Below are positions 7,436 to 16,410 of a stretch of DNA of 60,622 bases, in pieces. Source of the stretch: a virus; IMG/VR virus record IMGVR_UViG_3300042301_003480, positions 1-60,622 of that record. One strand, given 5' to 3'. The stretch's first letter is position 1. The number at the start of each line of letters is the position of its first letter. Both the position numbers and the translations under genes were made by a program. The notes beneath the pieces were generated by a model. It saw only the letters and a list, made by a program, of their open reading frames with translations. It did not search any database and was not told the origin of the DNA.

Positions 7436-7756
7436 TTAAGCCTTTTTCGGGGCTGTGGCGGCCACCTTCTTGTCCAGGAGGCTGACTTTCTCGCTCAGAA
7501 TGGAGATCGTCGGATCCTTGGGCTTGTGTTCCCAGTAGCCGTACCGCTTCCAATCCGGGAACTCGTTCACTCCCGGATCGGTCAGGTGGTGGACCGAGGG
7601 CTTCACCACGCCGCCCAGTTCGCCCGCAATCGCCCAGAGGGTGAGGGTGCGGGAGGCCAGGACCGACACAAACGCCGGGACCGGGGTGGCCCCTTCATGG
7701 GCGTAGAACAGCACAATGTCGCCCAACTCAGCCTTGGGCATGTCAAAGGAACTCAC
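7436..7756 (-). CDS. Conserved terminase-adjacent phage protein
   Basis: 106 aa from the GTG at 7756, chosen because it has AGGAG 6 nt upstream and overlaps the terminase stop as GTGA. The sequence KAELGDIVLFYAHEGATPVP and LTLWAIAG recurs as a small protein near terminases in environmental phages. A C-terminal heptad (ISILSEKVSLLDKKVAAT) suggests oligomerisation. Function unknown. Confidence 0.7.
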   Translation of the reverse strand: MSSFDMPKAELGDIVLFYAHEGATPVPAFVSVLASRTLTLWAIAGELGGVVKPSVHHLTDPGVNEFPDWKRYGYWEHKPKDPTISILSEKVSLLDKKVAATAPKKA

Positions 7757-9441
7757 GGCAATCTCCTGCTGGGCCCGAGGATTACGTGGGGGTCGGTGGA
7801 CTCCCGCTGGCGGCGCTTGCGCTCCGACAGCCACTTCACCCACCAAGGATCGGGACCGTAAGTCCGTGGGGGTGCGTGGTATTTGGGTTCGTAGGCGCAG
7901 AGGTACTCAAGCGACTGGCAGGCGTGAACCTCGCCGCGGGTCTGCGGCTGGTCGGTCACAAAGACCTGCCCGTTGACCGTCGTCGTCTTCTTGCGATACC
8001 GCTTCAGTTCCCGAATCAGGTTGGGGCAGGAACCCTCCAGGATCTTGAGCCTGGTCGTCCCGTCGCCCTGGATATGGAGCAGTTGACGAACGATGGACGT
8101 TCTGGCCGGGATGTCATCGGAGCCCGGGATAAACCCATGCCCGCCGATGGTGAAGCGAATCTTCCGCTTCTTCAGCTCTTCGGAGTACAGCTCATGCGGC
8201 AATCGTCCTGAACCAAGATCACGGAGCAAACCACCGTGCATGTCCATGATCGCCGCGTGAATGTGCTGACTCAGAACCTTCACCCCAAACTGCTCGCCCC
8301 AGATCAGCGCGTTGCAGTTCCGGATGTACAGTTCGTCATACACAACCAGGAATCGCTCATGCGGCGGGACTGCGGCGAATAGCGTTGCCATCACCGCATG
8401 GCCAGGGTCAATCGCCACATACCGCGTCCAGTCAGGCGGAATGACCCCATCCTTCAACTCCGCCCGCGGCAGGATATGCACGCTGCGGTTGAACGTCGGG
8501 TACATGAGCGTGGATTCGGTGGTGAACTCACCCTCGGCACGCATCCGGACTTCGTCGGCGCCCAGAGCGGACCAGCGTTCGATGTTCTTTCGCTTTTCCT
8601 CAGAATCAATAAAGTCGTTGTCCAAAAATCTGAACGTGAACTTCTTGATGATTGGATTCTCTTGCCCCTCCTCCACCGCTCGGTCGGCACGTTCGCACAG
8701 GCCAAGGAGCGCATCGTTCCGGGACCAGGGCATGGCAGACCAGACGAAGCGACCCTTGCGGTCTGCCAAACGCGCCTGAGATTCACCGACGAACGCTTCG
8801 TTTGTAACGTCCTCGTCAATCCAAATTAGGTCGGCCTGGTAGCCTTGGGGGGGCTCTCCTTCTGAGGAGAAACACCAGATCGTCCAGCCGTTCGTCAGCT
8901 CCAGCTTGTTGAGGTAGCCGGCGTTCTTCAGCACCCAGGAGACATCCTTCACCAGCCGCGGCGGGATCAGCGGGGGAGCGGGCTTGCTCTTGCTCTTGTC
9001 ATCACCCGGGCGGATGGATCTCCACTGGCCCGTTTTCTCATCCTTGATGATCCGAAACGCCCCGGCTTTGAGGAGAATCGGATAAATCACCAAGCCAATG
9101 TGGGGCCAGTTCCGGCCGATGATTGCGAGGTTGCCGCCTTCTTTGGGGTACTTGCCGTATGGATCCTGCCCCGTAGCTGCGCGGGCCGCTTCCACCGCCA
9201 CGGCCAGAGTTTTCCCGCCTCGGTTACCACCCAGAACAATCCGCTCCGAGGCCAGGCACTTGTGGAACTCATCCTGGTGCGGCATGGGTTCATACAGCCG
9301 GAGCGACTCTAGCCGCCGCTCCGTGAGGGCGGTCTGGACATCCTTGAGCTGCCCTAGCTGATGCTGGGTGACGTTCCCCAGCGGACCTTCAGGAGTCGGT
9401 GGGGGCGGAATTTGGCGGGGGTGTTTCTTCATATTCGCCAC
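7753..9441 (-). CDS. Terminase large subunit
   Basis: 562 aa packaging motor. Walker A GGNRGGKT at 71-78, Walker B LIWIDED ending at about 210, and the RNase H-fold nuclease acid in YVAIDPG (Asp344) are all present. It couples ATP hydrolysis to DNA translocation through the portal and cuts concatemers. The start is GTG at 9441 or ATG at 9432; neither has a strong ribosome-binding site. It follows the putative small subunit and overlaps the small CxxC gene at 9389-9571. Confidence 0.95.
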   Translation of the reverse strand: MANMKKHPRQIPPPPTPEGPLGNVTQHQLGQLKDVQTALTERRLESLRLYEPMPHQDEFHKCLASERIVLGGNRGGKTLAVAVEAARAATGQDPYGKYPKEGGNLAIIGRNWPHIGLVIYPILLKAGAFRIIKDEKTGQWRSIRPGDDKSKSKPAPPLIPPRLVKDVSWVLKNAGYLNKLELTNGWTIWCFSSEGEPPQGYQADLIWIDEDVTNEAFVGESQARLADRKGRFVWSAMPWSRNDALLGLCERADRAVEEGQENPIIKKFTFRFLDNDFIDSEEKRKNIERWSALGADEVRMRAEGEFTTESTLMYPTFNRSVHILPRAELKDGVIPPDWTRYVAIDPGHAVMATLFAAVPPHERFLVVYDELYIRNCNALIWGEQFGVKVLSQHIHAAIMDMHGGLLRDLGSGRLPHELYSEELKKRKIRFTIGGHGFIPGSDDIPARTSIVRQLLHIQGDGTTRLKILEGSCPNLIRELKRYRKKTTTVNGQVFVTDQPQTRGEVHACQSLEYLCAYEPKYHAPPRTYGPDPWWVKWLSERKRRQRESTDPHVILGPSRRLP

Positions 9442-9571
9442 AGAAATCAGTGGGCATCGTCTCGGGGAATCGGTCCCAAGCTCTCTGCCCGATGAGCGTC
9501 GGCGGATACCGGCGACACTCCCCGTGCATCTCCTCCGCCACTGGAATCCACCAACGGCAATCCTCGCACTT
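9389..9571 (-). CDS. Small CxxC zinc-binding-like protein
   Basis: 60 aa from the ATG at 9571, with GAGGTGG directly upstream. The pattern KCEDCRWW...GECRRYPP...WDRFPET.PTDFCGEYE has four Cys in CxxC...C...C spacing and matches a recurring small protein in phages and bacteria. It overlaps the 3' end of the TerS-like gene by 125 bases in another frame and the terminase start by 53 bases. Probably metal binding; role unknown. Confidence 0.7.
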   Translation of the reverse strand, partial: KCEDCRWWIPVAEEMHGECRRYPPTLIGQRAWDRFPETMPTDFCGEYEETPPPNSAPTDS

Positions 9572-10073
9572 CATCCACCACCTCAAAGTGTTTCATCGTC
9601 ATCGCTGCTTCGATCACCTGCCGCCGAAGCTCGGCTTCCAGCTCTTCCTCAGTCATCAGCTCCAAGGGCTTCTTGGCTCCACCCATGGCGGTGTTCGTCG
9701 TCACCAAGCGGACCACGCTGTCCAGCATCTTCGTCCTGAAAGCCCCACCTACAGGCGCATCGTAGAACTGCTTCATGTACAGATTGGCAAACCCCCGGAC
9801 GCCCCCGAAATACTCCATGAGTACTTCCAGGAGTTCCGAGGAGTGGGGGATGTTCGCCCCGCCAATCCTGGCCGCCGCCACAAAGTTTTTGACGGCCCCC
9901 TTTTCGATCTCTTCCAACTTGCTGTTCCGCTTGCCCTTGCGGTCAGTGCGGATCTTCTTGTTCCGGCACTTCCGGCAGCGGGCGTGGAAGCCATCCTTGG
10001 ACTTGTGGTAGTAGGCGGTTGTCGCGGGCCACGCTAGGCCGCACGCTATGCAGACCTTCTCAGCTTCCGACAC
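9447..10073 (-). CDS. Probable terminase small subunit with zinc ribbon
   Basis: 208 aa from a GTG. The N-terminal zinc ribbon has Cys8-x2-Cys11 and Cys33-x2-Cys36 (CIACG, CRKC), followed by a helical region (residues 60-150) and EEELEAELRRQV. Position immediately before the large terminase and the size fit a DNA-binding small terminase. The last 40 residues look like a by-product of the overlapping 9389-9571 gene. The assignment is by context. Confidence 0.55.
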   Translation of the reverse strand: MSEAEKVCIACGLAWPATTAYYHKSKDGFHARCRKCRNKKIRTDRKGKRNSKLEEIEKGAVKNFVAAARIGGANIPHSSELLEVLMEYFGGVRGFANLYMKQFYDAPVGGAFRTKMLDSVVRLVTTNTAMGGAKKPLELMTEEELEAELRRQVIEAAMTMKHFEVVDEVRGLPLVDSSGGGDARGVSPVSADAHRAESLGPIPRDDAH

Positions 10074-11463
10074 TCGCCACCCAGACGCTTCCAGTCACCA
10101 CGGGCTTCAAGCCGCTGCCCCGCACGGCCGCCTCCACGCCGTGGAAAACGAAGTAGTCATGTCCCGCCAAGAAGTATTTGGCCTTGCTCCGCCAGCCCCG
10201 GATGTCAGCCTCCACGGAAGCCTCGTCATGCTCGGCGTCCAAGTAGACGATGTCGAACTTGCCATCCGGGAACGTGGCGGCAATGTCCGGAGATCGGCCG
10301 ACCACATGGTCGATTGAGTAACCAGCCGTGTTGCGCAGGAACACCTCCAAGGGCTTCCCCCTGGAACCGTCGTACGCCTTGCAGCCGCCGTCGTTCTTGG
10401 AGCCCTCCCACGTATCGATGCAGGTCACCTTGGCGCCGGCCTGGGCCATGATGATCGCACTACGACCCGCCCAAGACCCAACCTCGCAGACATGCGGCGG
10501 GCGGCCGTGCTTAGTGGTGAAATCCTTCACCAACTCTTCCAGGGCTGCGACATCCTTCTCGGGCAGTTCCATTCCCATTCCATCGAACACACGCTTCTCC
10601 GGGATCCGAATCGCCACCGGAGACTGAAAGTCCACCAGCTTCACGCCACTTTGGACGTTGGCTTCCCAGCAGTCCTTCATCTTCTTAGACACGCCCTCGG
10701 CTGTAATGACCTGGGGCTTGCCGACGCACTTGGGCTTCCAATGACCCGCCCAAGCATCCCAGTTGCAGTAGACCGGGTTGTAGCCCAGCCTCTGCGTGCC
10801 GATCATGGACAAGTCCCTGGTCATGGTTACGTCTTCAGTGCTTGCCTTGTCAGCGCAGAAGTGGTCCTTCCACTCGTAGTAAAACCAGGGCTTGTCGTCC
10901 GTCGTCTTCGGCTCAGTGAGGTCAAAGGCCCGCATGTCGTACATGATCAGCCCGGTCGGCAAGGCCGCGCATTCCTGGATGCCCGCCAGCTTGATCGCCG
11001 TGTGGCGGTCGTACATCTCCAACTGGAAGTCTGGGTTGGGGTTCTCGCTGGCCAGGTTGTTCCAGCGAAACACGTACACGCACTCCACCGGGGGCGGGCC
11101 ACAGTACGGAGCCCCGATCACACACGGCCCCTTGGGATAGTGGTTGACCAAGAAGTCAAACGACGACTGGAAGAAGGGCTTGGCGTCCGGCTGGCCGTTG
11201 TTCAGGTCCGGCTTCATGTCCGAATCGACCATCACCAAAACATCCACGCCGTGCTGCCGGGCCTGGAGGACAGCCCGGTTTCTGGTCATGGTGATGGGCG
11301 TGTCGGCCAGGTTCCAGATGCGGATGTTCTCCACCCGCGGATCCCGGGAGAGATCAACGACAAGGGGAGTCATCCACTCCCGGATGTCCGGCACCTCAGA
11401 GGAGATGCCGCCGTTGCCACCGTAGCTAAACGTAACGATTCCGACGTTGAACTTCTGTTGCAC
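10060..11463 (-). CDS. Glycosyltransferase-SAM methyltransferase fusion
   Basis: 467 aa from a GTG with AGGA upstream. Residues 1-250 resemble a GT-A glycosyltransferase: NVGIVTFSYGG at the start, MTRNRAV and a D80-S-D82 motif. Residues 300-467 form a class I methyltransferase: VCEVGSWAGRSA (325-336), VTCIDTWEG (Asp350), and FDIVYLDAEHD (Asp409). Such enzymes modify glycans or glycosylated proteins. Its place between small terminase and capsid genes suggests virion or cell-surface glycan modification; target unknown. Confidence 0.75.
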   Translation of the reverse strand: MQQKFNVGIVTFSYGGNGGISSEVPDIREWMTPLVVDLSRDPRVENIRIWNLADTPITMTRNRAVLQARQHGVDVLVMVDSDMKPDLNNGQPDAKPFFQSSFDFLVNHYPKGPCVIGAPYCGPPPVECVYVFRWNNLASENPNPDFQLEMYDRHTAIKLAGIQECAALPTGLIMYDMRAFDLTEPKTTDDKPWFYYEWKDHFCADKASTEDVTMTRDLSMIGTQRLGYNPVYCNWDAWAGHWKPKCVGKPQVITAEGVSKKMKDCWEANVQSGVKLVDFQSPVAIRIPEKRVFDGMGMELPEKDVAALEELVKDFTTKHGRPPHVCEVGSWAGRSAIIMAQAGAKVTCIDTWEGSKNDGGCKAYDGSRGKPLEVFLRNTAGYSIDHVVGRSPDIAATFPDGKFDIVYLDAEHDEASVEADIRGWRSKAKYFLAGHDYFVFHGVEAAVRGSGLKPVVTGSVWVASVGS

Positions 11464-11500
11464 TGTGGTCGTCCTGGGGGGAGGGAAGACAGAGTGGACA

Positions 11501-11506
11501 AGTATA
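11501..11506 (-). promoter_or_regulatory. Possible -10 element (TATACT)
   Basis: TATACT lies on the minus strand about 38 bases before the GTG of the glycosyltransferase gene, in a 63-base gap. No convincing -35 hexamer is visible. Weak candidate. Confidence 0.25.
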
Positions 11507-11526
11507 CACCAAGCCGCCGGTTAGTG

Positions 11527-13212
11527 CTACCGCTTCCGGGGCTCCATGCCAGTGATTCCCTGGCCGGTCTTGGCGTTGCCGGCGCGGGCCATGTTCGCCA
11601 GCGGGCTTCCGCTCGCCGCCCATGAGTCGTCTCGGCCGCGGGACTTCCACTGCTCGGCTACCATGGCCTCGTAGACCCGCTGGTGCGCCGGGGACAAGGG
11701 CTTGGTCTGCGTGTTCGTCGTCGCCCTAATCTGGTTCCACTGGTCGGTGGCTGACGGCCCCTTGGGGGTAACAGCCCACTCCTTCTCCAGCTTGGCCCGG
11801 GCGGCAGCACGTTCCTGCTCCTCATACACACCCTGCTTTTGTTGCAGCCCCTGCATGGTGGCGGCCTGGTCAGGCATGGGCATTTCACGGTTCACCCAGG
11901 CGGCGGCGTCGGCCGGCGACATTCCATAGTCCCGCTGAAGGGCCTGGGAGGCTTGGGCTCGCTCGGTAATGCGGCCCTTGAGCTGCGTCACGGCGGCGTT
12001 TACGTCCTGCTGGCGTTGCCACGCAGCTTGGGTATTCGGGCGACTCAGGCTCTGGGCCAGGCCAGCCAGATCCTGGTACTGAGACACTGCCCCACGGATA
12101 TCCGCAGGCAGGCCAGCCAGTGCTTCCGGCCGGACCAGCGTCCCGCCTTGGCTGTTGTTAATCAGCCCCAGCATCAGCTCGTCCGTGGACGCTCCAGGCT
12201 GGAGGTTGGCACGGCGGTACAGGTCGTTCACGGCCTCCTTCTGCTTGATCTCCGTCTGCTGCTGGCGGAACTGCTCGGCAGTCGGCGGGCGATTGCTGGG
12301 GCGGGCGACCGGCATGTACGGAGTGGACGAGCCGTAGGGGTCTTGGGCGGGCTGGGCCTGGCCGGGGTAGGTAAACCCGCCGCGTGCGTCTGGAACCTCT
12401 GGCTTCCCGCCGGCCATCCGTACGTCCGGCATGCCGGGGCCAGACTGGTAGTAGTCCACTACTCCGTCGCTGTCCGCGTCCAGCATGTCCCGGGGAACAA
12501 TCGCACCCTCTGCAAGCCCGAGCCCGTACCGCCCATGAGGCTGCGGCCTTTGAATCAGGTCGCGGATGTTGCCGCCCGGGTCTTGGGGCTGCTGGGCAAA
12601 CGGATTCTGCCAGCCCTGCTGGAGCATCTCCATGCCCTGGTTGTAGGCCATCTGTGGGTTCAGGGATCCGAACTGCCCCTGGCCCATCATGCCCTGGCGT
12701 TGCTGGTTCAACGCCTGCGCCATAGCTCCTGTCTGGGCCATCATGGCGTTGGGGTCGGTGTACTGGTTGCCCATCCAGTCCGTGCCGCCAGCGAACTGGA
12801 AGGAGGGCATCTGCTGCTGGAAGGCGGGGGCCTGTGCAGGCTGGCTGGGCGCCTGGGCCTGCTGGGTAGCAGGGCTGTAGGCTTGGTACGGTGCGGGGCT
12901 ATTCGTAGCGCTCGGCCCGGCTGGCGTTGCGGGACGGCCCTGGCCTGCGGGCTGGCTGTAGAAGGAGTGCATCTGCCCGCCCTGGACGTTGGGCGTGTTG
13001 CTCACGGGCTGCCCGTATGCCGTGGAGTTGGCGTAGGGGCTCTGCTGAGACTGGGCCCGGCCAGGGTTGGTGCCCTGAACGATGGCCCCGCCGGCGGCTC
13101 GCCTAGTGCCATCGTAGGGGCCGGTGATGCCCCCGGCGTTGCGAGTCCTGCCTGCCTGGCTGCGGGGCTTCGGCTTCCACGCATTCAGGTCCATGCCGTT
13201 TGGGGAAATCAT
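11527..13212 (-). CDS. Gln/Pro/Ala-rich virion-associated protein
   Basis: 561 aa. Residues 40-250 are low-complexity Gln/Pro/Ala/Gly/Met (for example QQAQAPSQPAQAP and MMAQTGAMAQALNQQ); the C-terminal half is helical and charged. No known domain. Position between the capsid genes and terminase suggests an assembly or internal virion protein. Start overlaps the stop of the 58-aa gene upstream (ATGA). Confidence 0.65.
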   Translation of the reverse strand: MISPNGMDLNAWKPKPRSQAGRTRNAGGITGPYDGTRRAAGGAIVQGTNPGRAQSQQSPYANSTAYGQPVSNTPNVQGGQMHSFYSQPAGQGRPATPAGPSATNSPAPYQAYSPATQQAQAPSQPAQAPAFQQQMPSFQFAGGTDWMGNQYTDPNAMMAQTGAMAQALNQQRQGMMGQGQFGSLNPQMAYNQGMEMLQQGWQNPFAQQPQDPGGNIRDLIQRPQPHGRYGLGLAEGAIVPRDMLDADSDGVVDYYQSGPGMPDVRMAGGKPEVPDARGGFTYPGQAQPAQDPYGSSTPYMPVARPSNRPPTAEQFRQQQTEIKQKEAVNDLYRRANLQPGASTDELMLGLINNSQGGTLVRPEALAGLPADIRGAVSQYQDLAGLAQSLSRPNTQAAWQRQQDVNAAVTQLKGRITERAQASQALQRDYGMSPADAAAWVNREMPMPDQAATMQGLQQKQGVYEEQERAAARAKLEKEWAVTPKGPSATDQWNQIRATTNTQTKPLSPAHQRVYEAMVAEQWKSRGRDDSWAASGSPLANMARAGNAKTGQGITGMEPRKR

Positions 13213-13385
13213 CGATCCTCCTGCGGTTCCGTAGTCATGGGTGCCCCCTGGTACTGGAGCATCCGCAGACGCTCCATGTCTTCGTAGGGCTGATCAGCGC
13301 GTGATTCGGCAATCAACTGCCGAAGGAAGTCCAGGTTCTGGATCGCCGCCTGATCGTTCATGAGCGAGTAAAGAAGTTCATCCAT
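13209..13385 (-). CDS. Small helical protein (58 aa)
   Basis: Short open frame beginning MDELLYSLMNDQAAIQNLDF, followed by an acidic helical segment and ending in EPQEDR. The TGA overlaps the next start (ATGA), which supports it being real despite a weak ribosome-binding site. Possibly a small scaffold or assembly peptide; not recognised. Confidence 0.55.
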   Translation of the reverse strand: MDELLYSLMNDQAAIQNLDFLRQLIAESRADQPYEDMERLRMLQYQGAPMTTEPQEDR

Positions 13386-13394
13386 ATATGGAAA

Positions 13395-13425
13395 CAGCCG
13401 GCGGAGGTTGCCCCCCTGCCGGCTG
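13395..13425 (-). terminator. Hairpin after capsid gene block
   Basis: Perfect 8-bp arms CAGCCGGC (13395-13402) and GCCGGCTG (13418-13425), which extend inwards through a GGAGG/CCCCCT pairing with one mismatch. On the minus strand it is followed by only TTT, so it may be a weak or attenuating terminator between the capsid/decoration genes and the downstream genes. Confidence 0.5.
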
Positions 13426-13451
13426 CCCCCCGAACCCCCGAAGGGGATGAA

Positions 13452-13712
13452 TCAACCTATGGTGCTATTCACCAGTCCTACGCTCGCCAGGCAGGCGTGC
13501 AGGGCCGTGACAGTGCTGGTGGTGCATTGCTGCCTCACCGCCCCAGCCGCCCCCAGAAAGCCCACCGTACCGCCCGTCACGCCGATCCGGGTGGTGGTCG
13601 CGCCCACAGTCAGCGCGCTGGCAGTGCCAGTCGCATGCTGAAGGACATCCGCCACCCGGCCGCCGATCTCCTCGTCAGCCAGACCGACAATCAACTTGGC
13701 CCGAAAACCCAT
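13452..13712 (-). CDS. Small Ala/Gly/Thr-rich structural protein
   Basis: 86 aa, beginning MGFRAKLIVGLADEEIGGRV and then Ala/Gly/Thr/Val-rich beta-prone sequence without charged residues. It lies 8 bases after the decoration-like gene and before the hairpin. Probably a minor head or decoration component. Confidence 0.55.
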   Translation of the reverse strand: MGFRAKLIVGLADEEIGGRVADVLQHATGTASALTVGATTTRIGVTGGTVGFLGAAGAVRQQCTTSTVTALHACLASVGLVNSTIG

Positions 13713-13720
13713 TGCTCACC

Positions 13721-14275
13721 TCAAATCTGGACGACGTTGGCGACGATGCTGACGTTGTTGGTCGTACCCGACACCACCCGACCGAGCCGGCCGACCTGCG
13801 GGGCGACGGTCACGCTGACCGTGGCGCCGAGGCCGCCCGTGCCGGCCGAGTCCGTGGAGTTGGTGGTATGAGCAGTGGCCGCGGCCACAATGTCACCCAC
13901 CGCCACCGTCTGGCTGACGAGCAGCTCAGTCGGACCAGCGACCGTCACCCAGAACACATCGTTCGCCGCCACACCAGCGGTGGGCAGGAACTCATCGACC
14001 ACACCCGCAACCGCATCGTTCGTCAAGCGGGTGTAACCGCTGACGGCCGAGTAGCTGCCGGCCGCAAACGCCACAGCCCGCTTGGGGGCCAAGGCAACGC
14101 CGGAACTGTTGCGAACAGCGATGCAGGTCTTCAGGCGATTGCTCCGGATCTTGCCCGTCTTGGGGTCAACGTCCGGAAACACCTTCACCGCACCGACCCA
14201 ACCACCACCGTCAGCGGCGGACGAGACGCCCAGCGTCTGACCAAGAGCGAACGGCGGATCAACATACAGACTCAT
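13721..14275 (-). CDS. Capsid decoration/head protein
   Basis: 184 aa, Val/Ala/Thr/Gly-rich beta protein with segments typical of small head decoration proteins (CIAVRNSSGVALAPKRAVAF, VAANDVFWVTVAGPTELLVS, QTVAVGDIVAAA). It lies 18 bases downstream of the major capsid gene, the usual place for a cementing protein. Inferred from composition and context. Confidence 0.65.
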   Translation of the reverse strand: MSLYVDPPFALGQTLGVSSAADGGGWVGAVKVFPDVDPKTGKIRSNRLKTCIAVRNSSGVALAPKRAVAFAAGSYSAVSGYTRLTNDAVAGVVDEFLPTAGVAANDVFWVTVAGPTELLVSQTVAVGDIVAAATAHTTNSTDSAGTGGLGATVSVTVAPQVGRLGRVVSGTTNNVSIVANVVQI

Positions 14276-14293
14276 CTTCGATGTTCTCCTGGA

Positions 14294-15406
14294 TCAGACA
14301 ATGAGCTTAAAGAAGTTGCGCGGCGACTTGAACTTCAAGTTGCCGAGCGTGGACACCACGTACCTGAACTGTTGCGTCAGCTCGTCGTAAAACGGTCCCT
14401 CGCTCACCATGAGCTGGGACTCCATGCAGAGCAACTCAATGTTGCCGACCGCCAGGCCGTAGCCCGTGTTAGCCGGAACCGAGTTCTCCGCCGACACCTC
14501 AACGCCGTCCAGCTCAAACACATCCGTGAAGCCGTAGCTTCGCAGACCGTTCTGCCGGCTGACGATCACCCGCTCCTTGGCGTCCAACGTGTTGAGGAAG
14601 TCGATGAACAGCCTGCGGTCAAGCAGGACCATGTCCACCTGATCTTCCTTCGTATCGTTGCGACGGGTTTGGTGAAGCGCCTCGCGGACAGCCTTCACGC
14701 AGTTGTCCTTCCAGGTGCTGGCACCGAAGTAGGACGAGTCCGCATTCACAATCACAGGCGAGTAGAAGTCAAACTCAGGATCGCTGACGCCGTTGGGCCA
14801 GAAGCCCACCGGAGTCGCACTGCCACCGTACGCACCCAGGACGGTCGAAAGACCGGCGTAGGTGTCGTTGGGGTAGAAGAACGGATCCGCCGCATTGGCC
14901 GACCGCGGCGAGGCCCCAGTGACCGTGGAGTCAATCGTCTGGGTCGCGTTCATGAACGACTCAATGCCGTGGAAACGAAGCTCGTTGCCAGTGGCATAAC
15001 CGTCCTGAACCCACTCCTTGGCCAGGTACTGCTCCATCGAAGTGAGAAGGCGGGAAGCCATCTTACCTGCGACGTTTACAAGTGCCTGGGCCGAGCGGTT
15101 CTCCAGCATCTCACGCTTGTAAATAGCGTCAGTAACCTGGGCCCCCCGGTACTCCAGCTCCAACTTCTTCCAGAGATTCTCGCGGGCAAAGTTGCGAGGA
15201 GTCTCTCCGTTGTTGCCGGACGGATTGTGATTTCGATACTGAATTTCCCAGTCGAAACCGCGCCCCGACATGTTGGTCCGGATCTGACCGGCACCTTCCA
15301 AGGCGGCAAAAAACTTATACTTCCGCAACGACGAAATCTCCTCCTCGCGGAGATGATTGACAATCGTCGTTGCAATACTACGAGCCCAATCAACACTGCT
15401 GCTCAT
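14294..15406 (-). CDS. Major capsid protein
   Basis: 370 aa. Contains an N-terminal helix (ATTIVNHLREEEISSLRKYK), GFDWEIQYR, a helical ALVNVAGKMASRLLTSMEQY region, and DMVLLDRRLFIDFLNTLDAKERV followed by a beta-rich C-terminus, consistent with an HK97-like fold. Scaffold - capsid - decoration order supports it. The start overlaps the scaffold stop as TGATG, coupling their translation. Confidence 0.8.
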   Translation of the reverse strand: MSSSVDWARSIATTIVNHLREEEISSLRKYKFFAALEGAGQIRTNMSGRGFDWEIQYRNHNPSGNNGETPRNFARENLWKKLELEYRGAQVTDAIYKREMLENRSAQALVNVAGKMASRLLTSMEQYLAKEWVQDGYATGNELRFHGIESFMNATQTIDSTVTGASPRSANAADPFFYPNDTYAGLSTVLGAYGGSATPVGFWPNGVSDPEFDFYSPVIVNADSSYFGASTWKDNCVKAVREALHQTRRNDTKEDQVDMVLLDRRLFIDFLNTLDAKERVIVSRQNGLRSYGFTDVFELDGVEVSAENSVPANTGYGLAVGNIELLCMESQLMVSEGPFYDELTQQFRYVVSTLGNLKFKSPRNFFKLIV

Positions 15407-16410
15407 CAGATGACTCCATCAGTTACGAGCTGGCTTTTCAGCCGGTCTTCAAAACTCATCCTCTGGCGCGGTGCCCGAGGCTCACTGGTTCCTGCACTCC
15501 GATTCGGGGTACGGGTTGCACGCTCCCGAAGGAACTGCATGTTCTGTTGTGCCACCGGGTCAGCCGGGGGTGCCGGTGGCGCGGGTGCCGGCTCGGCGTA
15601 ACCCTGCGCCGGTGCAGATGACAACTGCTGATAGCGCATGTTCAGCAGGTCACGCTGGAGCATGGAAGTGGCGTACTTCCAGCGGGCCTCGGGGTTGGAA
15701 ATCCCGATCTCGGAAGCCTGCTGGATGTACGCCTGGATGGCCTGGCCTTCCCGACTCACGTTTCCGGCCTGGTCGTACAACCAGTCGGAGTTCTGCTGTT
15801 CCAGGGACTGAACGTAGTTCTTCGCCGTGTACTGCCCGAGCTGGGCCTGAACAAGCTCTTCGGCCTTCTGCCGAGCCACATCCTCAATGAAGGGCTTCAG
15901 CGTGTTCTCGGGGTCGGTGACGAACTTGCGGGCGAAGTCGGCGGTGTACGCCTGGTACTTCTGGAGGGCGACCTTGGCCTCATAGGGAGCGTCGGGAGCG
16001 ATGATCTCCTTGCCGGTGGACGGGTCGCGGATGATCCAGGACTTGTAGGAATCATCGACCGAGGGCGGGTTCCACCACTTCGGCTTCTCGGCCGGCTTCG
16101 GAGCCTGGGCCTGCGCCTGGGCGGCCTTCCACTGCTCGTACGCCTGCTTGTTCTGGAGGTATTCCGTGGCGTGCGGAATGATGTTTTGGTACTGCTGGAG
16201 CTGCCGCTGGGCCTCGCCGTACCCGTTGTATGCCTGATACAGGTTGCGGGCGATGGCCAGATCGTCTTGGCCGGCAAAATCGGGAAGCGACTTGAAGGCT
16301 TCGTAGGGGGTGGTGAACCCACCGTGATCCGCACTGCGCGGAGCGTCCGACACCGGGGCTTCGGGAGCCTCCGATACTGGCGCGTCGTTGAGGAGTTCTT
16401 CGTCAGCCAT
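15406..16410 (-). CDS. Scaffold protein
   Basis: 334 aa, acidic N-terminus, extended Gln/Ala-rich helices (YQAYNGYGEAQRQLQQYQN, KAAQAQAQAPKPAEKPKWW), Pro/Ala-rich linker near residue 285 and a short basic C-terminus (PRAPRQRMSFEDRLKSQL). This is the usual design of scaffolds, whose C-terminal basic helix binds capsid protein. It lies directly upstream of the capsid gene. Confidence 0.75.
   Translation of the reverse strand: MADEELLNDAPVSEAPEAPVSDAPRSADHGGFTTPYEAFKSLPDFAGQDDLAIARNLYQAYNGYGEAQRQLQQYQNIIPHATEYLQNKQAYEQWKAAQAQAQAPKPAEKPKWWNPPSVDDSYKSWIIRDPSTGKEIIAPDAPYEAKVALQKYQAYTADFARKFVTDPENTLKPFIEDVARQKAEELVQAQLGQYTAKNYVQSLEQQNSDWLYDQAGNVSREGQAIQAYIQQASEIGISNPEARWKYATSMLQRDLLNMRYQQLSSAPAQGYAEPAPAPPAPPADPVAQQNMQFLRERATRTPNRSAGTSEPRAPRQRMSFEDRLKSQLVTDGVI

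Noticed and set aside
11839-13287. 482-codon plus-strand frame opposite the Gln/Pro-rich protein
   Set aside because: Shadow of a low-complexity gene; reads as Arg/Leu/His/Gly repeats without any domain.
13712-15601. 629-codon plus-strand frame opposite the capsid genes
   Set aside because: Antisense to the major capsid and decoration genes, which have better sequence and context support.
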